IMG/VR virus record: IMGVR_UViG_3300032236_000302 | Span: 1 to 35,056 of that record | Reading direction: 5' to 3' (one strand) | Length of the DNA stretch: 35,056 nucleotides | Source of the DNA: a virus | In this document: in pieces, positions 6,695 to 16,325 of the stretch | How positions within the stretch are numbered: the first letter of the stretch is position 1 | How the letters are laid out: each line of letters begins with the position of its first letter | The notes under the pieces: generated by a model | Seen by the model: the letters and a program-made list of their open reading frames with translations, nothing else | Databases searched by the model: none | What the model was told of the DNA's origin: nothing | Made by a program: the position numbers and the translations under genes

Positions 6695-8797
6695 TTATTG
6701 TCCTGTCGGTACGCCTGAAATTTCAATGCGAGGAATAGGTTGTTTGCTGGCTTGACCAAGCATTAACAATTTCAAGGCATTAGCATCAGCAGGACTTAAT
6801 TTTTCAAATGGACTTGCCATTTTTCCAAGTCCATAAGCGCTCATGCCAATTAACTTAGGGCTTTCAACTGGCAACGCTGCCAAACCCATCAAGGCCTCTG
6901 GATGCCCCATTAAAGCCGCTGAACCCATGCCACCTAATCCAAGCAAAGCACCACCTTGAGCAGCCAAGCTACGAGGAGTCCATGTGTTCATGGCTTGACC
7001 CGCCAAAGCAGGCATTAATTGTTTTGCACCTTCTTGGTTTTCAAGTTTGTTAACCAAATCTTGACGATAACCATAATTTGTATTTACATTGTTACGCATC
7101 ACAGATTGAAGTTTTCTAAGTTGCGTATCAATAGAAGCCTTACCGCCTTGACTCAATGCTTTTTTGATCTCATCCAAAGATTCCATACCTTCGGAATAAT
7201 CTTTCATAACATTAGCGTAAGTTGGAGCTTGTTCACTAATGTCATTTTTAACAGCGTTATAAACATTGTTAACAACAGATCGACCGCTTTTTTCCTCAAA
7301 CGGAATTTTTTCAGTCAAATCATAAATTTTTTGTTTGAGTAAATCAAAACCTTCAGGCGTATGAAATTTCTCAGGGTCTAATGTTTTCCAATGTTGGACA
7401 GCATCATTGATTTTTTGCCAAGCATTGGCAGCAGATTCTTTAATAACTTCGCCATGTCTAATGCCATAACTTTTAGCATTTTCAAGAGCTTTATCAACGT
7501 TGTCAAAATTCAAAATTGTCTTGTCGTTTTTAATGTCAATCATGCCATTTCGATAAGCATTAGACATTGCATCTTTCATTTTTGCAATATTGAACTTGGC
7601 ATCTTCAACAACTTGACCTTTATCAACGGCATTTGAAAGATTGTCCCAAAATTCAGTCAAGCCTTTTTTGCCTGAGTTATAGGCTTCTTTTACGGCGGTT
7701 GGGCCAACTCCTGAAGTAAAACCCAATGCTTCAGCCGTAGCGTTTCCTGCTTTGTTTAAAGCGGGAGCAATTGAAGGCATCACAGCACCAGTTAAAGCGC
7801 CAGATTCTAGATTTTGTTTAATTTGATCCCAATAGTTGCCTTCTCCAACAACAGGTTGAGCAGCAGAATACGCGCCGCCAACACCAGCGCTTCCAATTGT
7901 TTTACCAGCCAAACTAGCCGCACCTTGAACGCCTTGACCTAATCCAAGTTTGGCAGCAGCTTCTCCGCCTTTTAAACCAAGTTGTTCAATCAAATTACCG
8001 CCGCCAGACAAAATTGCTGGCAAAACTTCACCAGCCGTAGCGCCCAAAACAGATGCTGTATTTGTTGGAACGTTTGCTTGATAACCTTGTTCGCGTTGTT
8101 GGGCAGCCAAAACGTCTTGATTAGCAATGTTTTGGATGTATTTAGCAACAGCAGAATCAGGAGCAATCGCATTAACACCGCTTGCAACACCTTGCTCGAC
8201 CAAGTTAGCCAATCCGTGAGGCAAGTTCATCAAATGATGACCAAAGGCTTGTGCCGCTTGCATTGGATTGCCAATCAATGATTCTGATTGTGCTGGCGCG
8301 TTTTGTGGTGTTTCTGGTGCTGGTTTTGTAATCTGATTAAACAACGCATCTTCTTCTGGCGTTGTTGCAATTGGTTCAGGAGCTTTTTCAGATTTTTTAA
8401 TCTTATTAAAAAGTTCATCATCATTACCGTGATTCAGGTAAGACATGACCTTTTGAACGTGAGCTTCTGTTTTTGACCCCCAGTTGGCTTTGTCTGTGCC
8501 ACCATGATATGCGCGAACAGCATCTTCTGGATTGCCATAGCGATCAAGGTTTTCAGCCAACAACTTAGCAATAGCTGGAATTGCTTCTTTTGGATCGTTG
8601 GGATTTTTAATACCAAGCGATTTAGCAGTAGGAGCAATGAATTGCCCTAAACCTTTAGCTGTGCCATATTTTGTTTGTGGCCCTTCAGCATTAGGATTCC
8701 AGCTTGATTCAGCTTGAATAGCCGCAGAAATCAATGCGGGATCGACATTGTGTAGCCGACCAGCCTCGTCAATTAATTTCTGAAAATCGTCATTCAT
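6695..8797 (-). CDS. DNA-ejection protein with N-terminal lytic transglycosylase domain
   Basis: A 700-residue protein. The first 130 residues are an SLT/lysozyme-like domain: HNVDPALISAAIQAESSWNP holds the catalytic Glu, followed by GTAKGLGQFIAPTAKSLG and YGNPEDAVRAYHGG. The rest is long, helical and Ala/Gly-rich, as in P22 gp16- or T7 gp16-like ejection proteins that enter the cell ahead of the DNA and open the peptidoglycan. I chose ATG 8797, one base after the upstream stop, with AGGA 8 bases ahead. It is the last of a three-gene ejection set. Confidence 0.85.
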   Translation of the reverse strand: MNDDFQKLIDEAGRLHNVDPALISAAIQAESSWNPNAEGPQTKYGTAKGLGQFIAPTAKSLGIKNPNDPKEAIPAIAKLLAENLDRYGNPEDAVRAYHGGTDKANWGSKTEAHVQKVMSYLNHGNDDELFNKIKKSEKAPEPIATTPEEDALFNQITKPAPETPQNAPAQSESLIGNPMQAAQAFGHHLMNLPHGLANLVEQGVASGVNAIAPDSAVAKYIQNIANQDVLAAQQREQGYQANVPTNTASVLGATAGEVLPAILSGGGNLIEQLGLKGGEAAAKLGLGQGVQGAASLAGKTIGSAGVGGAYSAAQPVVGEGNYWDQIKQNLESGALTGAVMPSIAPALNKAGNATAEALGFTSGVGPTAVKEAYNSGKKGLTEFWDNLSNAVDKGQVVEDAKFNIAKMKDAMSNAYRNGMIDIKNDKTILNFDNVDKALENAKSYGIRHGEVIKESAANAWQKINDAVQHWKTLDPEKFHTPEGFDLLKQKIYDLTEKIPFEEKSGRSVVNNVYNAVKNDISEQAPTYANVMKDYSEGMESLDEIKKALSQGGKASIDTQLRKLQSVMRNNVNTNYGYRQDLVNKLENQEGAKQLMPALAGQAMNTWTPRSLAAQGGALLGLGGMGSAALMGHPEALMGLAALPVESPKLIGMSAYGLGKMASPFEKLSPADANALKLLMLGQASKQPIPRIEISGVPTGQ

Positions 8798-8798
8798 G

Positions 8799-10241
8799 TC
8801 ATTGTCCTTTTGGAACTTCAATCAAACCTTGACGAATGTATGAAGTAACTGCCTTTTTGAATTCTGGCAATTTACCTTGTTTGTTCAGGCGTTCAATGTA
8901 TGCTTTCTGTTGTGGAGCAGTCATTGATTCAAAAACAAACGCTTCTGGCAACATTTTTTGGCTGTTGAACTCAGATTCCCATTTGTTGAATTTAGACGGG
9001 TCTTGACCTGAAGACTGCCATGCTCTGTTTTTAGCGGCTGCAAGTTTTTCGGATGCAATAGTCATCGAAAGAATGTCTTGGTTAGCCATGTTTTGAATGT
9101 TTGGATTAGCGTTACCAGTAATTGCAGCAGCCAAACGATCATTTGTACCAGAGCCAAGCGATCCAGATACGTTGTTAGCGTAGTTGGTCATTAATTTTTT
9201 AAATTCTTCATACTTAGCGGTATTTGCATTGAAATCTTTGCCGCCAATTTTTTCAGACATTTCAGGAGCAAGCGATCCAATAAAAGAACGTGCAAAGTTA
9301 CGCCATTCTGTGCCTGGGCCTGTTGGTGTTCCTTCAGTAAGAATGTCTCGCGCTTTTTCAAGGCTCAAAACTCGATTAGGCACGCCACTAGCAAAGTTTG
9401 CCAATGACTGAACAGCACCTGCTTGAGCAGTTCCCGCAGCAGATTGAGCCGCGCCAGCTTCTGTTCCAGCACCAGACAAAACGCCGCCATGCTCTCCAAG
9501 CACAGGAGATTTAACTTCAGCACCAGGATAACGACCTGAATATCCGTTTGGAGCGCTAGAAGGCTTGACGCCGTTCCATGTGCCGCCTCCTTGATTTACC
9601 AAATTCAACAATTGACTTTTGGTAATAATTTCTTTTTTGCCTTCAGGTGTTGTAACTTCAACCGTTTGAGACAATTCAGCAGGCGAAAGGTTTTTAGGAA
9701 TAATTCCTTGAATTTCAGTATGACCTGTTAACGGACTTTGTTTTGTGATGGTAATGCCTGAACCAGTATCAACATAATTGATTTTTGGCATCAAGGCTTG
9801 AAGTTGCTGTTCATTAGAACGAGTTGCAAGATAATGCTGGTCAACCCATTTCTTCAATTCTTCAGGTTTGTCTTTCAAGTCTTGAAGTTCTTTGTTGTAG
9901 TTCAAAGCTGTATTGCCATCAATGTGACCCAAGCTAAGACTACGAGACAATGATTTACTTACATCATCGTAAGTTAATTTGTCTTCCAATGATTTAAGAC
10001 CACCAAGCTCTTGACCCAAAAAAGCATTTTGCTTTGCAAGTCCTTCAAGTTTTGCATTTGCAACTTGCGTTTTCAATAGCTCTGCATTGATTGCAGGCGT
10101 GTTTTGATTAACTTCTTGTTGAAGTTTTTGACCTTGCAACTGTTGATTTTGCGTTTGTTGCAACAGGCTGAGAATGTTCATTGGTGCGCTGAAATCAGGC
10201 ACTTTTTGCTGTGTTGGGATGATTGTTGCATCAATTGGCAT
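8799..10241 (-). CDS. Putative DNA-ejection (internal virion) protein
   Basis: A 480-residue, Gln/Asn/Ala-rich, mostly helical protein. The N-terminus (ILSLLQQTQNQQLQGQKLQQ) and repeated helical stretches resemble P22 gp20-type ejection proteins. Its place, between a small Ala/Gly-rich protein and the SLT-bearing protein, matches the gp7-gp20-gp16 order. AAGGA lies 6 bases before the ATG. No enzymatic motif is visible. Role inferred mainly from synteny. Confidence 0.7.
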   Translation of the reverse strand: MPIDATIIPTQQKVPDFSAPMNILSLLQQTQNQQLQGQKLQQEVNQNTPAINAELLKTQVANAKLEGLAKQNAFLGQELGGLKSLEDKLTYDDVSKSLSRSLSLGHIDGNTALNYNKELQDLKDKPEELKKWVDQHYLATRSNEQQLQALMPKINYVDTGSGITITKQSPLTGHTEIQGIIPKNLSPAELSQTVEVTTPEGKKEIITKSQLLNLVNQGGGTWNGVKPSSAPNGYSGRYPGAEVKSPVLGEHGGVLSGAGTEAGAAQSAAGTAQAGAVQSLANFASGVPNRVLSLEKARDILTEGTPTGPGTEWRNFARSFIGSLAPEMSEKIGGKDFNANTAKYEEFKKLMTNYANNVSGSLGSGTNDRLAAAITGNANPNIQNMANQDILSMTIASEKLAAAKNRAWQSSGQDPSKFNKWESEFNSQKMLPEAFVFESMTAPQQKAYIERLNKQGKLPEFKKAVTSYIRQGLIEVPKGQ

Positions 10242-10250
10242 TTTTTATCC

Positions 10251-11030
10251 TTAAGCAAACATTGCAGCCAAATCCAACAAACTGGTAGTCGTTCCAGCAT
10301 CAGTTGCTGCGGCAGGCAACAAATCAGAACCACCAACAAATCCAGACATATTAGGCATTGCCAATTGACCACCACCACCGATACCACCACCACCGCCACC
10401 ACCAAACAAACCGCCAAATTGTGACCACATAGATTTTCCACCAGAAGGCGCATAGTTGCCTAAAGCATAAATTCCTGCTGCGCCTTGTCCTAATCCCATT
10501 AAAGAATTAATTGCATTAGATTGTGCGTTGCCTTGTGCAATAGTTCCAGCAGCTTGAGCGTTAGCGCCTTGAGTCATCAAATTACCAACACCAGCAGCAG
10601 TACCAGCAGCAGCATTTTGACCTGTGTTAACAGCGTTTGCTAAATTACCCAAAAGGCTGTTATAGGTCTGACTTGCCAATCCTGTGGAATAGTTAGCCAA
10701 ACCTTTTTGTTGCGCTCCTGATAGGTTTAAACCGCTTCCAGAGGCACTATTAGCCGCGCCTTTAAGACCTTGTTGCAAAGCAAATTGATAGCCTGGCATA
10801 TTCTGAAGCTGATTCATAATGCCAGCAGAACCTTGTGAGCCAAGGCCAAGCAAACTCAAATAGGGATTGATCGCCTGTGAACCAATGTTCATGTAAGGCG
10901 ACATATTTTGCTGAAGCAAATCTTGTGCGCGTTGCGCTGCATTTGCTTGGATTTGTGCAGCATCTCTAGCTGCATTGGCTTGCTGGTTTGTCCCAGTTAA
11001 GTCGCCAATCGCGTTTGTAACAAAACTCAT
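10251..11030 (-). CDS. Putative DNA-ejection protein (gp7-like position)
   Basis: A 259-residue protein rich in Ala, Gly, Gln and Asn. An N-terminal helix (ANAARDAAQIQANAAQRAQ) is followed by PGYQFALQQGLKGAANSAS and SGAQQKGLANYSTGLASQTY, a pattern common in small podovirus DNA-transfer proteins. A glycine run lies near residue 215. GGGAG is 7 bases before the ATG, which overlaps the upstream stop as TAATG. The order of the three ejection genes supports a gp7-like role in DNA delivery. Confidence 0.72.
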   Translation of the reverse strand: MSFVTNAIGDLTGTNQQANAARDAAQIQANAAQRAQDLLQQNMSPYMNIGSQAINPYLSLLGLGSQGSAGIMNQLQNMPGYQFALQQGLKGAANSASGSGLNLSGAQQKGLANYSTGLASQTYNSLLGNLANAVNTGQNAAAGTAAGVGNLMTQGANAQAAGTIAQGNAQSNAINSLMGLGQGAAGIYALGNYAPSGGKSMWSQFGGLFGGGGGGGIGGGGQLAMPNMSGFVGGSDLLPAAATDAGTTTSLLDLAAMFA

Positions 11031-11431
11031 TATTCAGCTCCCATCAGAACCATTGATTTGAATTGACCGTCTCTTTGGTAGGCCTTAGAGATTCGGCCTT
11101 CTTCAATGAAGCCGCATCGTTTAGCCAATTTTAACGCAGGAGTATTCCATTCGCCAATAGGCGCAAGGAACTTTTTAACCCCTTTTTTACGCATTTTTTC
11201 CAAATTGTCCATAGAAAACTCGTCAACATTTTTAGCCCCCTTTTTCATGCAAATATGCACTTCTTGGAAAGCAGGGGACAATCCCCGAAACATCATAAAA
11301 CCGTGATCGTTTGTAAAGTAAGTGAAAGCAGGATTGTGGGAGTAATCTTCTTTTTTAGCCCCGTCAACCTTGATCCAGTTCCAGACTCGATCATCCTGCA
11401 TCACAGACGTTACAAATTCAGCCTCGGTCAT
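11030..11431 (-). CDS. GNAT-like protein in the virion module
   Basis: A 133-residue protein whose second half has the GNAT acetyltransferase signature: KFLAPIGEWNTPALKLAKRCGFIEEG followed by a basic end (ISKAYQRDG). The acetyl-CoA loop is not well defined, so activity is uncertain. Proteins of this fold occur next to internal virion genes in T7-like phages (gp13-type), so it may be structural rather than enzymatic. I chose ATG 11431, which overlaps the upstream stop as ATGA. Confidence 0.7.
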   Translation of the reverse strand: MTEAEFVTSVMQDDRVWNWIKVDGAKKEDYSHNPAFTYFTNDHGFMMFRGLSPAFQEVHICMKKGAKNVDEFSMDNLEKMRKKGVKKFLAPIGEWNTPALKLAKRCGFIEEGRISKAYQRDGQFKSMVLMGAE

Positions 11432-11694
11432 ACCACCACCCAACGCGAACCGCTAGGCACAGTAACCGTCACGCCGCTAGAAATTTTGATTGGGCCAGAA
11501 GAAACAGCACTATCACCCGATGGAATTGAATAATTGGCATTAATTGTCTGCACGTTTAAGATTAATCCGTTTGCAGAAATTAACGGGTTAGTAGCTTGCC
11601 ATGAAGTTACTGAACTGTTGTATGTCCAAACGTTTCCGTTTGCAGAATACGTTTGACCATTTGTAGGGCTTGCTGGAAAGTTAAGTGCTGCCAT
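11428..11694 (-). CDS. Short fibre-end protein
   Basis: An 88-residue protein. The N-terminal half (FPASPTNGQTYSANGNVWTY) is a small beta repeat common in fibres. The C-terminal half (TINANYSIPSG...GPIKISSGVTVTVPSGSRWVVV) is the same fibre-end module found at the C-terminus of the 6012-6692 product. ATG 11694 overlaps the stop of the long fibre gene by one base (TAATG), so it is co-translated with it and may cap or complete that fibre. Confidence 0.72.
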   Translation of the reverse strand: MAALNFPASPTNGQTYSANGNVWTYNSSVTSWQATNPLISANGLILNVQTINANYSIPSGDSAVSSGPIKISSGVTVTVPSGSRWVVV

Positions 11695-14600
11695 TATGCC
11701 CATCCCCCAATATTGACGTTAGTCGTTGTGTTAGCCAATGGCGTGATTTTAAAGTAACTACCAACTTGCGTTGTATATGCACCGCCTGGAGCAGCAGACA
11801 ACGAATATTGCGGGATAAAAGTACCGCCTGCGTTAATTGAAACAGTTCCTTTAATGACAAATATGTAATATTCTGTTGCGTTGCTTGATCCGTTGGCAAT
11901 TGCAAAAGCGTTTGCTGTTTGGACAAAAGAAAGCTGCGTGTTTGCACTTGATAAGTTGGTAAAACTTGTTGTGTCAACGTAGCGTTGTACTGAATAACCA
12001 ATGTTGTTCAATGTTGCTGTGCCGCCAAAAAGCAATGAGAAGTTATGCGAGGTTGTACCAGCAGATTTGCTAATAGCAACCAATGATTCAAACTCGTATT
12101 GAGTTGAACCGTTTAATGTAATGCCAACCCCAAATAAGTTTTGAGCGCCAGTTGCATTTGATCCAACATAAGTTGAATACAAACGGTACAAATATTTTGA
12201 CTGAACCAAACCTTGTACGCTGTTAACGGTGTCATATAAATAACCGTTAGCATCTGAAGTTACGCCAGTTAAAGAAGTGCCACCGCCGCCGCCACCATTG
12301 GGGCTTGCGTCAACCCATTGAGAACCGTTGGCGTCTGTGTAATAAATACGCATAACGCCATAAGTTGAATCCCACCACAAAGCACCCGCAGAGGGGCTAG
12401 ATGGTGGAGTTGTTCCAATAGAAACGCTTGCAGAACCTCCGCTGGATGGTTGCCAGCTTGCAGTTGTGCCGTTTGATGTTAAAACATAACCGCTTGAACC
12501 AATAGCCAATCGGGTTGCGCTATTTGTGCCGTTACCAATGATTAAATCGCCAGTTGATGTAATCGGCGACAAAGCATTGAAACCAGCCGCAGCAGTTGTT
12601 TGGCCTGTACCGCCGTAAGCAATACCAAGCGCATTGGCAAGTTGCAAGCCTGTGCTGGTAAGTTGCATTTTCCAAGCAGATTTAGCTTGGGTAAAACCAC
12701 CAACATACCATTGATGTGAGTTTGCCGATCCAGTTGAATCTGTGGCGTAAACCAAGTTTCCTGTGTAGCTGCTGTTTAAAGCAGAGCCAAACAAATACGC
12801 TTCGTTGGGGCCAGTAACTGTGTAAGTTGTATCGGCATAGGTAGGACTTGTAAAGCCCATGTCAGCCCAACCGTGAGCGTCTGTGCTGTTACTTGCATAA
12901 GCTACAAAGTCGCCAGATGAACTAATGCCGTTTTGTGCGTTGTAAACGTATGCTTGAACATAGTTTGTCGTTCCAGGGTTGCCAGTAAACGCCGCAACTG
13001 GGTTAGTCAAACCACCCAAAGCAGACGCAGCACCAACCAGCAAATATGTTCCGTTGTATTGGAATTGAGAACTAGAACTGAAAGCTCCAGTTCCGTTTCC
13101 GTAAGGAATGTAGTTGGCTGTCAAACTGGTCAATCCAGTACCGCCGTTAGCTACTCCTAATGTTCCAGCAAGAACAATTGCACCTGTTGTTGCAGATGAT
13201 GGCGTTAAACCTGTTGTTCCACCGCTAAAACTTGTAACACCACCTGCTGTTCCGTTTGAGGCCGATGTAATGCGACCATAAGCGTCAACAGTAATGTTTG
13301 CGTTGGTATAAGAGCCAGCCGTAACCGCTGTTGTTGCCAAAGCAATTGTTACGGTTGCAGAACCGTTGTAGCTTGTTCCAGTTAATCCAGTACCAATTGT
13401 TAAAGCATTGGCAACAGAACCAGCCGATCCTGTCGTATTTTGGTTAAGAGTTGGAATATCAGCGGCAACGATTGCCCTAAATGTTGGAACACCTGACGAA
13501 CCATTAGGTGCAGCCAAAATATAGTTAGCAGTTTTAGAAGCATACGGGTTTTGCGTGTCTCCGTATCCAGAAGCCAAGCTAACGTTAGCAACGCCAAGGG
13601 TTGTTGTTACGGTTACAGGAGCAGTTCCAGTAACGCTATTAACTAAACCACCACCAACCGTTGCCCATGCAAATCCTGTACCGTTCCATTGCAAATAAGT
13701 GCTTGCAGTAGTTGGTGCGGTAATAAAGGAAGTCGCGCCAGAACCAGTTTGATATGCAATTTGATTAGCAGCACCGCTTGCTAAGTTTGTTGCTGTTGTT
13801 GCAGTAGCCGCATTTCCTGTTGTGTTTTGGTTTAACGTGGGAATGTCAGCCGCAACAATTGCCCTGAATGTAGGCACACCAGCCGTTCCGTTTGGAGCAG
13901 CAAGGAAATAGTTAGCCGTTTTGCTGGCGTATGGGTTTTGTGTATCACCGTAGCCAGATGCCAAACTAATTGTTGGAGTTGCGCCACCAGAAGAAACAAT
14001 AGGAGAAGTTCCAGAAACAGACGTAACTGGAGCAGCGCCGCTAGAAGCTGAAGTTAATCGACCATAAGCATCAACGGTAATACTTGCATTAGTATAAGAA
14101 CCAGCGGTAACTGCTGTAGTTGCCAAAGCAAGCGTTACGCTTGTTGTGCCAGTAGCTGTAATTTGTCCTGTTGTGCCGCTAACCGATGTAACTGGCGCTG
14201 TTCCATTAGAAGCAGAAGTCAACCGACCTTGAGCATCAACCGTAATTGACGCATTGGTATAAGAGCCAGCAGTTACAGCCGTATTAGCCAAGGCAACAGT
14301 TACAGCAGCAGACCCGTTGTAACTTGTTCCGCTTAATCCTGTGCCAATCGTCAAAGCATAAGGAGAAGCAGCGGTTACAGTAGTTGATCCACCCAAACTA
14401 ACAGCATTGCCGTTGATAGTGATGGATGAATTAGCCAATTGAGCGTTACTAATAGTTCCGCTTAAGGCTGTTGTTGAAATGGTTGTAGATGCCGTTACAG
14501 CACTTGAACCGTTGGCATACATATAACCAGTTAAACCAGTTACTGTAATTCCTGTAAATGCTTCAGTAGCCGAACCGTTTATCTTTTCCCATGCGTTTGT

Positions 14601-16322
14601 TGTACCGTTGAAAATTGCCCAATCGCCAACAGACCAGAGAGAAATTCCGTTTAACGCTGTTGTTCCAGCAACAGAAACAACGTAATAGTTATTGTTTGTT
14701 CCTGAACTAGATGTAAGCGTTGGCGTGTTTGTTGATGCGTTCCAAGTGCCTTGATAAGCAGGTGAATTCAACGGATTTGTAGTAATCGAGGTAATCTGAC
14801 CTTGAGCATTAACGGTAATTGTTGGAATTGCCGTTGCGCTACCGTATGTACCCGCTGTTACTGCTGTATTTGCTAAAGCAATAGTTACGCCAGATGAACC
14901 GTTATAGCTTGTTCCGCTTAAACCCGTTCCAATTGTCAAAGCGTTAGCAACCGATCCAGCAGAACCAGTTGTGTTTTGGTTCAAAGTTGGAATATCTGCT
15001 GGAACAATAGCCCTAAAGCTAGGAACGCCAGCCGTTCCATTTGGCGCTGCTAAAACATAATTTGCTGTTTTGCTTGCGTAAGGATTAACTGTATCCCCAT
15101 AAGCCGTAGCCAATGCAATTGTTACTGGAGCAGAACCGTTATAACTTGTGCCGCTTAGTCCTGAACCAATAGTAAGCGCATTAGGAGCGATTGCAGTTAC
15201 CGTTGTAGAACCTCCCAAACTAACGGAATTGCCGTTAATTGTGATGGATGAGTTGGTCAAAGCACCGTTAGGAATGGCAGAAAAGTTTGTGCCAACCAAA
15301 GTAGGTGAATTAGTCCAAGTCGGTGTTAACGTACCACCAGAAGCTAACACATAGCCTGAAGTACCCGCAGCACTAAATGCGTAAGAAGTACCATTCCCAT
15401 AGGCAACAGCACCAGCAGTAGGAGTAGCTGTTCCATTTGTACCCCCTTGCGCGATGGCAACTTGACCAGACGTAATCTGCGAGGCTGGAATAGCAATCGT
15501 AGTGCTGCCTGCGGCTGTCAATTGACCTTGTGCGTTAACGGTAAACGTGCCAACGGCTGTAGCTGAACCATACGAGCCAGCAGTTACGGTTGTGTTTGCA
15601 ATTGCAATCGTTCCGCTTGTCGTGATCGTGCCGCCAGAAAGCCCTGTGCCTGCGGTAATGCTTGTGACCGTTCCAGAACCACCAGAGGCTGACAATGTGC
15701 CGCCTGAGAAAGTAAGGTTTGATCCAATGGTGACGTTTGAGAATCCACCCGATCCGTTGCCGTATAAAATTGAAGTCCCTGATGTTGCTGGCGCTTTTGC
15801 ATTGAATGTACTCCAATCTGTTGAACTCAAATAACCGCTTGTAGTGCTGGTTGCTTGGGTAATTGTCAGGTTTGGAGAAGTGCCACCGCTAGACGCCAAA
15901 GGAGCTGTTGCTGTAACAGCAGAAACACCAGAGCTAGAAAGAATTTGTTGCTTAATGTTGCCAGCGTTAGTTACAACTTGCCAGCCGCTGCCATGTGTAT
16001 AGGTCAGTTTGTCTTGTGGCGAAAGAGTAACAACAATTTCGTTATAGGCAGTAGAACCATCAACCAATTGAATGGTTACAACAGCATTAGCCGTGTCCGT
16101 ATTGAATACGGTCAGCATATCAATATCACGAACCGTAGACGCAGTAGGAGCATTACAAATAGTCACCGCTGTGGTGTTATTTGATGTGCTTAACTGAGTT
16201 GCACCGTTGTAGGTTGTAGATGTTTGGTCAGAATAACAAACCGTCACCGCAAGTTGTGACGTTGTAACTGTGCCGCCCAAAAACAGCTTTAAGACTCGTG
16301 ATGTTGTGTCTAGTCTAATCAT
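11694..16322 (-). CDS. Long repeat-rich tail fibre
   Basis: A 1542-residue fibre, the largest gene. The N-terminal 120 residues (IRLDTTSRVLKLFLGG...VCYSDQTSTTYNG) form a virion-attachment-like domain. A long shaft follows, built from Ser/Thr/Gly repeats such as LTIGTGLSGTSYNGS and TAVTAGSYTNASITVDAQGR, with three copies of a ~43-residue unit (YGDT.NPYASKTANY.LAAP..., FRAIV.ADIPTLNQNTTG). The C-terminal 250 residues are non-repetitive (GTTPPSSPSAGALWWDS onward) and probably carry the receptor-binding tip. Same operon as, and overlapping, the small fibre-end gene. Confidence 0.87.
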   Translation of the reverse strand: MIRLDTTSRVLKLFLGGTVTTSQLAVTVCYSDQTSTTYNGATQLSTSNNTTAVTICNAPTASTVRDIDMLTVFNTDTANAVVTIQLVDGSTAYNEIVVTLSPQDKLTYTHGSGWQVVTNAGNIKQQILSSSGVSAVTATAPLASSGGTSPNLTITQATSTTSGYLSSTDWSTFNAKAPATSGTSILYGNGSGGFSNVTIGSNLTFSGGTLSASGGSGTVTSITAGTGLSGGTITTSGTIAIANTTVTAGSYGSATAVGTFTVNAQGQLTAAGSTTIAIPASQITSGQVAIAQGGTNGTATPTAGAVAYGNGTSYAFSAAGTSGYVLASGGTLTPTWTNSPTLVGTNFSAIPNGALTNSSITINGNSVSLGGSTTVTAIAPNALTIGSGLSGTSYNGSAPVTIALATAYGDTVNPYASKTANYVLAAPNGTAGVPSFRAIVPADIPTLNQNTTGSAGSVANALTIGTGLSGTSYNGSSGVTIALANTAVTAGTYGSATAIPTITVNAQGQITSITTNPLNSPAYQGTWNASTNTPTLTSSSGTNNNYYVVSVAGTTALNGISLWSVGDWAIFNGTTNAWEKINGSATEAFTGITVTGLTGYMYANGSSAVTASTTISTTALSGTISNAQLANSSITINGNAVSLGGSTTVTAASPYALTIGTGLSGTSYNGSAAVTVALANTAVTAGSYTNASITVDAQGRLTSASNGTAPVTSVSGTTGQITATGTTSVTLALATTAVTAGSYTNASITVDAYGRLTSASSGAAPVTSVSGTSPIVSSGGATPTISLASGYGDTQNPYASKTANYFLAAPNGTAGVPTFRAIVAADIPTLNQNTTGNAATATTATNLASGAANQIAYQTGSGATSFITAPTTASTYLQWNGTGFAWATVGGGLVNSVTGTAPVTVTTTLGVANVSLASGYGDTQNPYASKTANYILAAPNGSSGVPTFRAIVAADIPTLNQNTTGSAGSVANALTIGTGLTGTSYNGSATVTIALATTAVTAGSYTNANITVDAYGRITSASNGTAGGVTSFSGGTTGLTPSSATTGAIVLAGTLGVANGGTGLTSLTANYIPYGNGTGAFSSSSQFQYNGTYLLVGAASALGGLTNPVAAFTGNPGTTNYVQAYVYNAQNGISSSGDFVAYASNSTDAHGWADMGFTSPTYADTTYTVTGPNEAYLFGSALNSSYTGNLVYATDSTGSANSHQWYVGGFTQAKSAWKMQLTSTGLQLANALGIAYGGTGQTTAAAGFNALSPITSTGDLIIGNGTNSATRLAIGSSGYVLTSNGTTASWQPSSGGSASVSIGTTPPSSPSAGALWWDSTYGVMRIYYTDANGSQWVDASPNGGGGGGTSLTGVTSDANGYLYDTVNSVQGLVQSKYLYRLYSTYVGSNATGAQNLFGVGITLNGSTQYEFESLVAISKSAGTTSHNFSLLFGGTATLNNIGYSVQRYVDTTSFTNLSSANTQLSFVQTANAFAIANGSSNATEYYIFVIKGTVSINAGGTFIPQYSLSAAPGGAYTTQVGSYFKITPLANTTTNVNIGGWA
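13436..13566 (-). repeat. Fibre shaft repeat, copy 3
   Basis: Encodes the third copy of the YGDTQNPYASKTANY...LNQNT unit of the long fibre. Boundaries are approximate. Amino acids are almost the same as in the other two copies, while many third codon positions differ. Confidence 0.75.
13822..13953 (-). repeat. Fibre shaft repeat, copy 2
   Basis: Encodes the second copy of the fibre shaft unit (YGDTQNPYASKTANY, then FRAIVAADIPTLNQNTTG). Boundaries are approximate; about 385 bp from copy 3. Confidence 0.75.
14971..15103 (-). repeat. Fibre shaft repeat, copy 1
   Basis: Encodes the first copy of the fibre shaft unit (YGDTVNPYASKTANY, then FRAIVPADIPTLNQNTTG). Boundaries are approximate. It is the most diverged of the three at both levels. 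Confidence 0.75.
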
Positions 16323-16325
16323 GTT

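Noticed and set aside
11694-16322. Repeat array that could be mistaken for CRISPR or tandem DNA repeats
   Set aside because: The repeats are long, imperfect, in frame and conserved at the protein level, so they are fibre shaft repeats; there are no uniform short repeats with unique spacers and no cas genes.
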